The notes under the pieces are model-generated. The model was not told the DNA's origin. It searched no databases and saw nothing but the letters and a program-made list of their open reading frames with translations. Source: Antennarius striatus (lineage: Eukaryota > Chordata > Actinopteri > Lophiiformes > Antennariidae). Taken from it: 64,000 nt of DNA. Both the position numbers and the translations under genes were made by a program. Below are positions 36,781 through 47,700 of this stretch, one piece after another; position 1 is the stretch's first letter, and every line of letters begins with the position of its first letter. The DNA lies in assembly GCF_040054535.1 (NCBI RefSeq), contig NC_090781.1, positions 7,492,982 to 7,556,981 on the forward strand. Reading direction: 5' to 3'.

Positions 36781-36942
36781 TATACGCTGTGGGAGGTAGA
36801 GCGACGCCCCGAAACGAGCAGCTTGTGGGGGAGGTGAGCTGACACCTCCCACTGCCAGCTCACACTCCAAATGTTATGGGTCTTGAACCGTCAGCTTCCG
36901 GTCCCCGGTCCAAGTCTTAGTGGACTGAGCTAGTGCTGCCCC
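36781..36942 (-). repeat. tRNA-derived SINE, copy 2, minus orientation
   Basis: The minus strand reads GGGGCAGCACTAGCTCAGTC (A-box TAGCTCAGTCC) and GACGGTTCAAGACCC (B-box), then a body with GAGCTGGCAGTGGG and CAGCTCACCTCC. It matches the copy at 20022-20249 segment by segment. An AATAT array directly adjoins its head. Confidence 0.65.
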
Positions 36943-36949
36943 AAACATG

Positions 36950-37132
36950 TAATATAATACAATATGATGTAATATAATATAATATAATATAATATAATAT
37001 AATATAATATAATATAATATAATATAATATAATATAATATAATATAATATAATATAACATAACATAATATAATATAATATAATATAATATAATATAATAT
37101 AATATAATATAATATAATATAATATAATATAA
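36950..37132. repeat. Pentanucleotide array (AATAT)n
   Basis: About 36 copies of AATAT with an AACAT interruption near 37056-37066. Confidence 0.95.
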
Positions 37133-37735
37133 AGATATACAAGAAAATACTGCAACCAAATAGTCAAAATTTACTCAACTCAACTATTTCACAGATTAGG
37201 ATTATTAGGATTAAATGAGTATATAAGGATTATAAATAGACGATACGACATAAACAGTACTATTAATCAAAATCAACATCAACATGCTTAAGATAAATGG
37301 TTATTCAGTTGCATTTCTTTTGTTGATGATAGTTTATGTACAGTATATCACATTAATATATATGAAATAATGTGTGCATTTTGAGGGCTTTGATATTGTA
37401 TTTTGTACCAGGTCAGTAATCACATTTAAAAAACCCACAATGAAGAACTTTAGTAGACTGAAGGAAAACCCAGGATATACAAAAAGATTTCCAAATTGTT
37501 GTGCAGATTTCACCTAATTGTCCTAAAAGTTTATAAACTGGAGAACAGATGCAATTCATTGTTCAGGATTTTAAAAAAAGAAAAGAAAAGCTAACTCACC
37601 AGATGTGCTGAAGTCTTTGAGGGCTTCTTCTGATATTTGTAAGAATCCAGTGAAAACTGTTACGTCTGACCTCAGTGGACTAAAACTAAAGGGAAATGAT
37701 GACATCCAGTTCGAAATGTGGATCGGTGGGAGGGA

Positions 37736-37769
37736 AAGAGAGTGAGAGAGCAAGAGAGAGAGAGAGAAT

Positions 37770-37857
<88 letters not shown>
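37736..37857. repeat. Compound microsatellite (GA)n-(AC)n
   Basis: A GA-rich tract (37736-37768) is followed by about 43 AC units (37771-37857). Confidence 0.95.
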
Positions 37858-37859
<2 letters not shown>

Positions 37860-38299
37860 AGAGGAGGAGAGGGGAAAATGAAATAGCCAACAGTGAAACA
37901 CAACCATGATAAAATCAACAGGAAAGAAGATAAGAAAAGTTTTGGAGATGCTGATGAATGGAATGTTTGGACACAAGAACAGAGAGTTCAGAGGACTGTG
38001 GTCAGAAAAACTGAAAATAGGAAATTCACTTTAGGTATATCACAAACATCACTCCTAAGAAGTACAGAAAACAGACTAATACAGTCGTCAGCTGACTGAA
38101 GGAAACTGTTCCATATTCCTCTCTGTGAGTTCCATTGTCTACCTGCAGGATGAGGCTGTTTGCTCCATCTACATACTCTTCACATCCTCTCACGGAAGAC
38201 TCTACATCATCAATGTGTTTTACCTGAAATCCCTTGGCAGCAGCATTAAGGCCTTTTTTATATAAATGATAATTATTATTGTAATTATCTTCAGATCTT

Positions 38300-38348
38300 C
38301 AGATTACCACAGCTGTATCCGCCGCAGCGGGTCACGGGGAGCCGGAGG

Positions 38349-38350
<2 letters not shown>
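38300..38350. repeat. Retroposon fragment next to the AT array
   Basis: The phrase GTATCCGCCGCAGCGGGTCACGGGGAGCCGGAG occurs in abundant fish retroposons, where TATCCCAGC normally follows. Here it runs into the AT array. Confidence 0.45.

Positions 38351-38430
<80 letters not shown>
38351..38430. repeat. Microsatellite (TA)n
   Basis: Forty TA units, followed directly by a 14-bp hairpin. Confidence 0.97.
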
Positions 38431-38434
<4 letters not shown>

Positions 38435-38463
38435 CTCATAACAGCATGACTGTTATGAGTTTT
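38431..38463. repeat. Perfect 14-bp hairpin after the TA array
   Basis: The arms 38431-38444 (AAAACTCATAACAG) and 38450-38463 are exact reverse complements around a five-base loop. Confidence 0.9.
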
Positions 38464-38471
38464 GGCTATAC

Positions 38472-38540
38472 AACTTTTATTCTGAAAAAAGGAAGTATGG
38501 AACTTTTATTCTGAAAAACACAAACCGGAAGTTGTCGTTT
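38472..38540 (+). promoter_or_regulatory. fkrp promoter with tandem duplication and ETS site
   Basis: An 18-base segment (AACTTTTATTCTGAAAAA) occurs at 38472 and again at 38501, each copy followed by GGAAGT. The second context, CCGGAAGT at 38525-38532, is a strong ETS motif. GC-richer text follows, so transcription of fkrp probably starts near 38540-38620. Confidence 0.45.
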
Positions 38541-38720
38541 GTCGCTGCAGACATGAAGCGTGATGCTTTCACGGCCAAGTAGCGCAGTGTTCAGTATTTG
38601 AGCTTGTGTTGAGGGATATAGTGATGAAATACATCGAGTTATCGTGAGTTTTATTAAATGTTCGCGACAAGGTTCGAATATTAGTTAGCAATGAATTGTA
38701 ATGTCTGCGTTTGCTAACAG

Positions 38721-39323
38721 AGCTGGGGTGGATGGACCCCCATGAAGACCGGATCTAGCAGCAGGCTGAAGAGCTCCACGGTGCTCCAGCACCATCATGG
38801 CCACTGGGCTGCCAGGGAGGGTCCTGTGGAGAAACATGCATCCAGTTCCGGGGGGTGTCATGAGTGTTACTGGTATTATACTGTAGATGGTGCAGGTAAC
38901 GTTAGCTGCTGTTCGTCCAAAGGAAAATTCATAATGACTCCTAGTTTATGTTCAGGGTTTATTGTCACTCTTTATTATTCAAAATCCAAATCTAAACTGT
39001 TGTGTGTGTCATTTTTATGGTTCTCTTGGGGGGGAAGTAAAACAAATCATGTTTTCCTGTTTTTTCACAGGTTGTCTTCTTGACTGCTATCACCCTAATG
39101 GAGACCTTGAACCCACCACTCTGACTGGAGCGTTATGTTCTCCCGAGAAGAACTGGACAGTGAACAGAACAGTATTTTCCGCACTATAAGGCGCACCTAA
39201 GGGCCTTTGATTTTCTCAAAAACCGACAGTGCGTTTTATAATCCAGTTTTGAAATAGGCCATTCATTGAAGGTGCACCTTATAATCAGATGCACCTTATA
39301 GTGCGGAAAATCCTGTAGTTGCC
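38721..39323 (+). other. fkrp: Inferred fkrp 5' leader: exons 38721-38895 and 39071-39323
   Basis: An acceptor-like GCTAACAG ends at 38720, a good donor GCAG|GTAACG follows 38895, and a strong acceptor TTTTTTCACAG ends at 39070. The last leader exon runs into the FKRP start codon. FKRP in mammals also has noncoding first exons. The leader carries upstream ATGs, including a 21-codon uORF at 39135-39200 whose end lies in the foldback element. Exon structure is inferred from splice motifs only. Confidence 0.4.
39170..39315. mobile_element. Foldback MITE, copy 2, ending 8 bases before the fkrp ATG
   Basis: The left end CAGTATTTTCCGCACTATAAG and the right end CTTATAGTGCGGAAAATCCTG are terminal inverted repeats; TA follows at 39316-39317. 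The in-frame stop that closes the FKRP frame upstream (TAA near 39282) lies inside it. It belongs to the same family as 4613-4777 and 47997-48119. Confidence 0.8.
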
Positions 39324-40922
39324 ATGCGGATCAGTCTCTGCCAGGGCCTGCTGACCGGCGCCATCATCCTCAACCTCCTCATCCTCTACTATGTTTCCCG
39401 AGCTCAGCAAAAAATGATGGACAAGAGGAAGGAGCTGGGCCGGGGCGCGAGGAGGGCCTCCCTCCCAGCCTCTGGACTGGCAGGAGGCCTGGGGATGCTG
39501 GCTGGAGCTGGTGGTGACCCTGGGGTGATTGGAGGTGAAGGCCACAGTCGTGGCCCCCGTGTGACTGTTCTTCTCCGGGAGTTTGAAAACTTTGAGAATT
39601 ACGTTGGAGATGTGGCGAATTCCTTCCTTCGCCAGAGACCTGAGCTTCCTTTCCTAGCTGTGGCCGACACGTTGCCGTACCCCCCACTGGTGATTCCAGA
39701 AGGAGCGCGGCTCCTGGTGCTCTCCCCCTCCCCTGATCAGCCGCCGCAAACTCACCGGCCAGAGTTCCACGTCCAGACGGAGTTTGTGCTGCTGGTGCCT
39801 GATGGGGTGGAGCTGGAGCAACATCGCTCCGTAGAGAGGCTGATCAGGGAGCTGGAGGGTGAGGGTGGGGGGCCTGTGAGGTTGGTAGCTGCGCCTGTGT
39901 TGGCTCGATCCGCCGTTCATTGCCTCCACCTGCGGGTGAACCTCAGAGAGTGGACCGCCACCTACTCGCCAGCTGCGTCTGGCAGTAGTGGGAGTGTGTG
40001 TACGGCCTTGCAGGGAGACGCCGTGGTCCTCATGCGAACGGAGGACCTGTTCAACCTCTCCGTCCCTCTGGGACGGCCCCTCTTCTCCTCGCTCTTCGTC
40101 CAGACAGCCTTGAGGGGCTGGAAGGTGAAGCTGCTGGAGTGTCCGTGTTTCTCCTCCAACCACCGCCCCCTGTTCAGCTCCGCACACAACCAGTGGAAAG
40201 CCGACACCCGCCTCAAGGAGGCCACCGGGAAGCTGATGAGGAGCTTCGGTCTGAAGCGCCTCCTGCTGCCCGAGGGGAAGGAGCAGTGGTACGGCTGCAG
40301 CAAGGAGACGGCTCGCTGCTTTGGCACGGTGCAGGACGACACCCCCGACTACCTGTATCTGGATCGCTGGACACCCCCCTGCTGTCTGCGAGCCCTTAGG
40401 GAAACCACTAAGTATGTCATCAACATCCTGGAGTCTTCCGGTGTGCGCTACTGGCTGGAAGGGGGCACGCTGCTGGGGGCTGTCCGCCATCAGGACATCA
40501 TACCGTGGGATTACGACGTGGACCTGGGCATCTACCTGGAGGACGTGCCCAACTGTGACCACCTGAAGAACCTGGACTCGGGTTCTCTGGTGGACGCTAA
40601 CGGCTACGTGTGGGAGCGGGCCGTGGAAGGAGACTTCTACAGGGTTCAGTACAGCGAGGCCAACCACCTGCATGTCGACCTGTGGCCGTTCTATCCACGC
40701 AACGGAGTGATGACTAAGGACACGTGGACAGAGCACAAACAGGACGTGGAGTTCCCAGAACACTTCCTGCAGCCTCTGGTGCCCATGTCCTTCGCCGGCA
40801 TCACTGCCTACGGTCCCAACAACCACAGAGCCTTCCTAGAGCTCAAGTTTGGAGAAGGGGTAATCGAGAACCCCCAATATCCCAACTCTGCCAAAAAGAG
40901 GCTGGACAGAAGCAAATTATGA
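39324..40922 (+). CDS. fkrp: Fukutin-related protein, ribitol-5-phosphate transferase
   Basis: A single coding exon of 532 codons (human 495; the extra length is a Gly/Ala-rich insert at about residues 35-75 after the membrane anchor). The N-terminus [20 protein letters not shown] is a type II signal anchor. Next come a stem and an N-terminal domain with [19 protein letters not shown], then the catalytic domain. C325, C332, C353 and C354 match the human zinc-finger cysteines in spacing, and the DxD-type site lies in [13 protein letters not shown] (D396, D398, D400). The protein is a type II Golgi enzyme that adds ribitol-5-phosphate from CDP-ribitol to alpha-dystroglycan after fukutin. ATG 39324 is the first in-frame start after a stop. 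Long antisense frames are shadows. Confidence 0.97.
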   Translation: MRISLCQGLLTGAIILNLLILYYVSRAQQKMMDKRKELGRGARRASLPASGLAGGLGMLAGAGGDPGVIGGEGHSRGPRVTVLLREFENFENYVGDVANSFLRQRPELPFLAVADTLPYPPLVIPEGARLLVLSPSPDQPPQTHRPEFHVQTEFVLLVPDGVELEQHRSVERLIRELEGEGGGPVRLVAAPVLARSAVHCLHLRVNLREWTATYSPAASGSSGSVCTALQGDAVVLMRTEDLFNLSVPLGRPLFSSLFVQTALRGWKVKLLECPCFSSNHRPLFSSAHNQWKADTRLKEATGKLMRSFGLKRLLLPEGKEQWYGCSKETARCFGTVQDDTPDYLYLDRWTPPCCLRALRETTKYVINILESSGVRYWLEGGTLLGAVRHQDIIPWDYDVDLGIYLEDVPNCDHLKNLDSGSLVDANGYVWERAVEGDFYRVQYSEANHLHVDLWPFYPRNGVMTKDTWTEHKQDVEFPEHFLQPLVPMSFAGITAYGPNNHRAFLELKFGEGVIENPQYPNSAKKRLDRSKL

Positions 40923-41510
40923 GATACTTTTATAGCATACTGTAGTTTGTTTACCAGATGAGGCAAATATCTTTTTTTTTTTTTTTCAAAAATGACAGCT
41001 GTTAATTTTACCAAACTGAAATCCTTTCAAAAGTTCGAATGTCAGAGTCAAACACTGGATTTATGACATATCATTTGAAATCTGTATCTGTTGTAATATA
41101 CAGTACAAATATTATTGTTGTAAAGATCAATCTTTAAAAGCTACAACACAGAATCCGAGCATATGTTTTTGAAACTTTAAAACTCCATAACAGATATGTT
41201 ATTTTCCGTTTGTCTTTGTATGAATGTTATGACATTTGCCACGTAACCATGTCACTATGTCAACATGAGAATAAAGTCATCCAAAGCAGATGAATCATAG
41301 ATACTGTAAATGAAGGACAGTGTGGATTTTAATTGTTTAGACTGAGCCACCATAAAAATGGAATTTAAATATAGAATTTTTAATTCATAGTTGGTCATAA
41401 AAAGCACCAGATCCCCTGGGCAGATATCTCCTGTGCTGTTGTTTGTGTATGATACATCGTGTCGCTTCAGTTCATGAAATGGTCAATAAAAGTGTTGCAG
41501 TGTATCCGTG
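40923..41510 (+). other. fkrp: fkrp 3' UTR with two polyadenylation signals
   Basis: AATAAA occurs at 41270-41275 and at 41485-41490. The second is followed by AGTGTTGCAGTGTATCCGTGTG, a GT-rich element typical of cleavage sites. Transcription converges with slc1a5 from the other side. Confidence 0.6.
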
Positions 41511-42175
41511 TGTTCATTGACCAGTTTGTTTTTAGGAGAGACAACAAATCCAGTTTAAATACAGTAAATGTATGTGCTGGCGACTCCTCTGGGGTTTACC
41601 CTGTCTCACACCCGTAGCAAGCTGGGATAGGCTCGAGTAACACCTGAGACCCACAAGGTGGAAAATAAAGACAAAAAATGGATAATTGTAGTCGTGATTG
41701 CTTGGTTTGAACACTAGATGGCACTAAAGAGCAGTTACTCCAACTCCTCCCCTCTGATGACTGTTTGCATGTTTATGAGCATTCTTGAGCCAGATGTGAA
41801 GAACTGTTAAAAGTGTACGGTTTTACAAGAAAAACGAGAACGAAACATCACAGGAATGCAGATTGATAAAAGCTAAAGCGAGGCCACTAAACTTGGCGGT
41901 AATGTTTCTCTTCAAGTGCCTCATATGAAGTACTGGAAAGAGCATTGCTCATGCAGTCTGGGTAATGGGACACCACCGAGGCCATGTGGGATTATTTTTG
42001 GATTCAGACCCAAAGCATGTCTCACAGTCTAGTTTGATACTCTGGCACGGCCTCTGGAGTTGATTGACTGGAACATGGTGTTCTGGAGATTACAATGAGA
42101 CACTAGCATTTCAGTGACAGGATTTTAACAGTAGCAGCAAAAAAAAAAGAAAGAAAGGAAACTCATAGCCAAACA
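41511..42175. other. Gap between convergent fkrp and slc1a5
   Basis: About 650 bases separate the inferred 3' ends. A retroposon fragment (GGGTTTACCCTGTCTCAC, GGGATAGGCTCGAG) lies near 41570-41690. I see nothing else. Confidence 0.5.
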
Positions 42176-42179
42176 ATTT

Positions 42180-44542
42180 TTTAAAAAAAAGATCTTTATT
42201 TAATCTTTAATCTGACAGAACATTGAGATTAACAGCAGGAAATCTGAAGCACAGCCCCAATAAAGTCTTGACAACCATCATATCATACAACAGTACTCCA
42301 ACCAGACTGGACAGACATCCACATGGCCCATCTCGGAGAGGAATGTTAACATCTTCACAATCTTGAAACAAATGCAGTCAGTGGAAGCTGGAGTTTTCAT
42401 GACATGTGACTGTAGAGGTAAAAAGTCAACGATGATTTCATGGATAACCGTCAATGCCAAGTCTGGAAACTAGTAAAAAATAAAGCTAAGAGATGCGGTT
42501 TTGAACCCACAGAAAAAGATAACGGTTCATACTTTCAGGCCATAAGGGTGCCGTATAGCGCTTTAAACATCTAAAAGACAACATGGATAGAAGGGTTTAC
42601 CATTCAACATTAATCATATACATAGATACATAACTTTATTGCAAAATATATGCTTTTTTTAAACACAGAATTGTTAGAGTAAACCCAGTACAACTTGTGT
42701 AATCAGCAGTACAGCAACCATGAAGTCGTTTGGAGGTTTCAGAATATTTGCTGCCAGATGTGAATAGAAAACAGACACCAAATGGAAGCACCATCTACAT
42801 CTACTACCTAAAACCAAGACTGAAGAACACAAAAAAAAAAGAAAAAATTCATAGTTTCTATCATATCAAGACTCAATATACTCTTTTGACTCTGACCTGG
42901 GAAATAAATAAGAATTCTAAAACGAGTAATTAACTACAACAAGGTTTATGATTGGACAAGCTGACCTCCGCTGAAGTCCTAAGGGTTTTCAGTCGTCGAC
43001 GAGAAGCTGCCCCCCGCTTCCGGTACAGTGACAGCAGAGATACCCCTGCAGAGGAAAGACTTCACACACACCACGTGAGGCCACACCACACAAGCAGATT
43101 GTCTTTGCTTCATCATCACACGCTTTAAAACGCATTTGTGCATCTGAGACGTCAAGGTGTGTGAAACTTTAAATGTAAAACAAGGATTTTTTTTTTAAAA
43201 AAGGTGGGGGCACACCTCCCTGGAAATATCACTCAGATGGACTCTACTGGAGTTCAATGCATTCTTCTGGTTTGCTAGGTCTGTGTGATTGGTTTTTTTT
43301 GGTCTTGGAATATTAAAGCCACAGTTGAGAATGAGGTTGTGCAGGATTCCACTGTAACAGGTCCGTCTGAACAGACTGAAAAGCTCAAAGGCCGCGTGTG
43401 TGTTCAAGCATTGAGAGTCCTTGAGATCATTTGCATCGTCTTTGGGATATTGAGGACGTCTCATTCGGTGTGCATCAGATGACAAAACTTGTGACATCAG
43501 CAATGTTTGCTTTTTCTCAACGATTTTGTGCTTGAAGACCACCGTCATCAGGCAGCCAGACATAAGGTTAAGAAAAAACCAAACAAAAAAACTATAAATA
43601 CATTTTTGTGCATTTTGTCATACACACATCCTCAATCATTTACCATGCACGGAAAGAATGTTATATAGCACATATAAGACCTATTTAAATAGAACAGAAT
43701 AAATCTGCATGAAAGTGACCATAATCATGTATAACAAAATGCACAAGTGAAGTACCGACGCTTTTATATGACACTTTCTAAAACGTTCACGCCCATATCA
43801 GATTGTTTCTGAACAATTTTTTTTTTTTAAAAAAAGGTTGATACAACAAAAATATTTTCAAAGCAGTGGATTAAGGCTGGAGAATATATGTACAAACTTA
43901 ATCCTGCCAACTGAAATGGGGTGTGGCGTGGTCCGACAATTTTTAAAGTCAGGAATGTGTGCAGGTGGTTACATGGCTGTTGTGCGCTCATGCTAGTTGC
44001 AGTCAGAGTGACTCAGCCGGTGGATGAATCCATCTTGCGTCCATTTCTCACTGATGAATGTAGAGACTTGGATTATTATCAACACTAAATCAGACATTGC
44101 AAACATCCTGCACATTGCTGGTCCTGCCTCTTGATGTCGAGATCAACACCTGGTTTATACAACTTGACCACACAATGAGATTCTGGCTTTAAAATTGATG
44201 AGGGCAAAAAAATTTATATAAATAGAAAAAAATTTAAAAAATTTATGTTGAAACAGCACACTAGCCAGACTAATGTGCAATACCTCAGGAAGGAAATGTC
44301 ACTATGCATAATGTAAATTTCTGGATTTTTTCTCCTGAATCGTTGCTCTCTGCCTAGAAACATATTGCAGATGCAAAGCATTGTTTTCTCTGCGTTTTTC
44401 TCTAGCATACATGTTCGTCTGCTCTCCTCACACCCGTTTCTCCAAGGAAAAGAAAAAGAAAGAAAGCCAACTGGAACCTCAGGTTTCAGATTGCAAGGGT
44501 TTCAAATAAACAAGAAGATCATTAATGATGCCAGCAGCCGGA
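42180..44542 (-). other. slc1a5: Putative slc1a5 3' UTR
   Basis: After the stop codon at 44545-44543 the minus strand has no convincing coding frame. A polyadenylation signal (AATAAA on minus, 42195-42200) lies about 2.3 kb downstream, before the fkrp end. The long 3' UTR is an inference; a shorter one is possible. Confidence 0.45.
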
Positions 44543-44765
44543 TTACAACACAGACTCGGATGGAGCCTCCTTATCGACCTCTCCATTGCCGTGACCCTTT
44601 TTCTCCATGAGCGGTGAGTGTTCAGGAACAGGAAGCTCTCCGTCCAGCCTGACTTCTGTCAGCTCTGTTACTCCTCCTCTTTTGGCCGACCGATCTTGAA
44701 AGAACTGCAGGAGGCCGGCTCCGAAGGCATCGCCCTCTACATTCAGTACCGTGCAGGTACGATCA
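44543..44765 (-). CDS. slc1a5: slc1a5 exon 8 (last coding)
   Basis: It starts T|GATCGTACCTGC after TTTCAG, encodes [20 protein letters not shown] and the cytoplasmic tail, and ends ESVL with TAA at 44545-44543. Confidence 0.95.
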
Positions 44766-47700
44766 CTGAAATTGGAGAATATGAACGCGGTAAATCGAAG
44801 CGCCTCAAACAGCAATTTATTCATTATATGAAACTATATGAGTGCATATTTTATAGGTTTAGACAAGAGCTTTTGGAGGATGTCATAAGTGTTACTAGCA
44901 GTGACAAAGGTCTTGTACTCACACGAGCCAATCAACAGCCAGAATGAGAGAGATGTCATTGGTGGGCAGTCCGACGGCCTCCAGGATGATAGCCAGGGTC
45001 AACACACCTCCAGCAGGAATGCCTGCCGCTCCAACACTGGATGCTGTAGCTGTCACGCTAACACATTAAGAGGGAAGGCAATGTTACGGTAGCTGGTTAC
45101 GGTAGCTGCGTGGAAGCAAATCAGCAACATAATTACTGTACTCATCTTCATTCAGGATTTTTTTTGACACTTTACAAAAGACAAGCCAAAATCCTAACCC
45201 TGACAAAGTACAAAGTATTTCTACATCTCCCTCCTCATTTCCTGTGGCAAAAGAAAAGATTTACACTGAAGTTTAAAATCTTAGACATGTTTGTAGGAGG
45301 ACCACTGACTCAGTCATCCTTGTTTTGTTTTTTTTCCAGGCAGAACTTTCCACCCTTGGACTTTTAGCCATGCCTCTGGAGCAGGCAAACAGAATCTGCC
45401 GGAGAAACTCAAACTGATTTATATGGGAGTTTAGAAGAAGGCCATGAAAACCTAATCTAAAAATCAATACTGGAACATTGTGGTATGGGATCAAGTATAA
45501 ATATGTCTCTTGTTTCTAGTTAATTGCCAGACAGATGATTTCTTCACAGTCTCAAGTCCATTATTAGATTTTAAAAAGCCTGATTCAAGAACAATGAGAT
45601 AAAGATTGTTACCAGAGAAAACCTTTATTCAAAGTCTTCCTGCTCTTGAATCAAGAAATTAATAGAGGGGAAAAAATTGTATCTCAGCGTGAAGCGGACA
45701 CTATCCACCCCTGTGCCTCCCCTGAATATTTTCTGCTGTAACGTGAACGTCCAACAACGGGAACAAGACGTCAGCATGAGAAGAAACATCCAACTGTGTA
45801 AATCATAATTTTACTTGCATTTATTTTTTTTAATTCACGTGGTTTCAGCACTCACAGGATGGTGATGACTTGGATGAAGTTGAGGGGACTGTTGTTCAGC
45901 TGAGCGATGAAGACGGCGGCCACGCACTGGAACAGAGCCGCTCCATCCATGTTGACCGTCGCTCCGATGGGGAGGATGAATCTGCTGATGTGCTTAGACA
46001 CGCCGTTATTTTCCTCCACGCACTTCATCATCAGGGGAAGGGTGGCTGAGCTAAAAAGGGGGGGGGGTGAAGAATAGGTAAATGTGTGTGGAGGCAAATG
46101 GCATGTGCATCTGTGTTTGTAGAGAGAAGGCGGGTGTGTTTTTAGAACAGGAGATCCTTGGTACGTTTACAACCAGGGAGAACAAACAAGTGTGTGTGTG
46201 TTTGGGCGCAAGGGAGCCAGAGACGTAAGAGGCGTGGACTTGGTTACCTAGAGGCAGTTCCAAAGGCAGTTGCCAGCGCGGTGAATATTCCCCAGAGGAA
46301 TGTGTAAGGGTTCTTCCTTGTAATGATGAAGTAAATCCCAGGAAGCACAATGAGCCCATGGATGGCGTGCCCCACGATGCAGCACGCGATATACTTCCCC
46401 AGACTGGCAAACAGTGAACCCACATTGTCCATCTCAACAATCTTGCCCGCTACGAGGAACATGATACCCAGAGGGGCATACCTGTGGAGAGACGAGAGGC
46501 GTGTGAGGGGGGTGAGGAGGGGGGCGGTGAAGGGACAGGACAAGAAAAAAGGCTATCTCATGTTGGTTTTGTACTGGTTTTATTCTAATCCCTCCTAATA
46601 AAAAAATATGCAACTCATTCTCACCACATGATCCAGGACACCAGCACCATGGTGGCCTCGTTGAAGGAGTTGAAGAACTTGATGAGGATCTCTCCTTCCT
46701 CCCCCAGCTTCCTTAGAGCTATACCAAACACGATGGCGAACACCACCAGACCCAGAATGTTCATGCCGTCCTGGTTCGTTCCGATGGGCACCTGAGATAC
46801 GAGGTAAAACAGTCAGGACACAAATCATCGACGTGCAGACAGGTTGGTGTTCTAGTTGACCATTAATGGTCTGTTAACCTTTTCCTCACCTTTTCCACCG
46901 TGATATTGAGGTCTCCATCTGTGCCATTCTTGGTAATCAGTTTGTAGCTAGTTGCATACTGGATGGGGAATAAAAACAACTTTAAATATTCTCTTATATG
47001 AATATTTACTTTAAATGGGTTTCAAATTGTCCAAAACTTACTGATTGAAAGGCAGCAGATACCAGGTTGGAGGGGAAAATGTTTCTGTGGGGAGAGAAAA
47101 AAAAAAGAATAATATAAAACAGATGTATTAAAGATGTCTCTCCTTTGGAGAGGATACGGTTTTAATTACAGGGGTAGAAATGGAATGTTTGAGAATTTAA
47201 GAACATAAAAACCACTTTCTGTGCCTCGTTTTCATTCCTGCTGACTCCACAGACACTGATTAAAAAATATAACAGCAGAAGTCGACCGGAATCAAAAACA
47301 TTTGATTTTTGAACTATTAATTATAGGGTTAAAAAAAAAAAGAAAAAAAAACTTGCTTCTGTTTTACAGCATTTTTCCTCGATGATATCCCATAGTTAGC
47401 AGCTATATTCTGGCAAACAAATGGAATCACATGGTTGATCATGTGGAAGAGATCAAACATGAGAGATTTTAAATATTTATATCCTTCCTGGCCCCCACCC
47501 CCTAGTCCTTTATCCAAGCCTCTCTGACATATACAGTCAGGCTAAGGCCGGTCCAACTATAGGACCCCTTAAACTCACCGATATATTTAGACTAATGAGG
47601 CATTAACTTAAATCTCTTTTCATCCAAAAATTCCATTTCATTGGAACTTGTGCATCAAATTAAAACATGTGACCGCCTGCCTGCCTGACATGGAAGCACG

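Larger units (their letters stand above)
35441..38500. other. Intergenic region between the TTAA element and fkrp
   Basis: No gene is supported. It contains palindromic TATA-rich repeats (36637-36715), a SINE, an AATAT array, a GA/AC array and an AT array, listed separately. The open frames reported here are translations of these simple repeats or short random frames. Confidence 0.6.

Noticed and set aside
36874-37167. Hydrophobic Ile/Leu/Tyr frames
   Set aside because: Translations of the AATAT array.
39654-40826. 390-codon minus-strand frame
   Set aside because: It is antisense to FKRP, whose protein match is unambiguous. The frame follows from the GC-rich codon use of fkrp.
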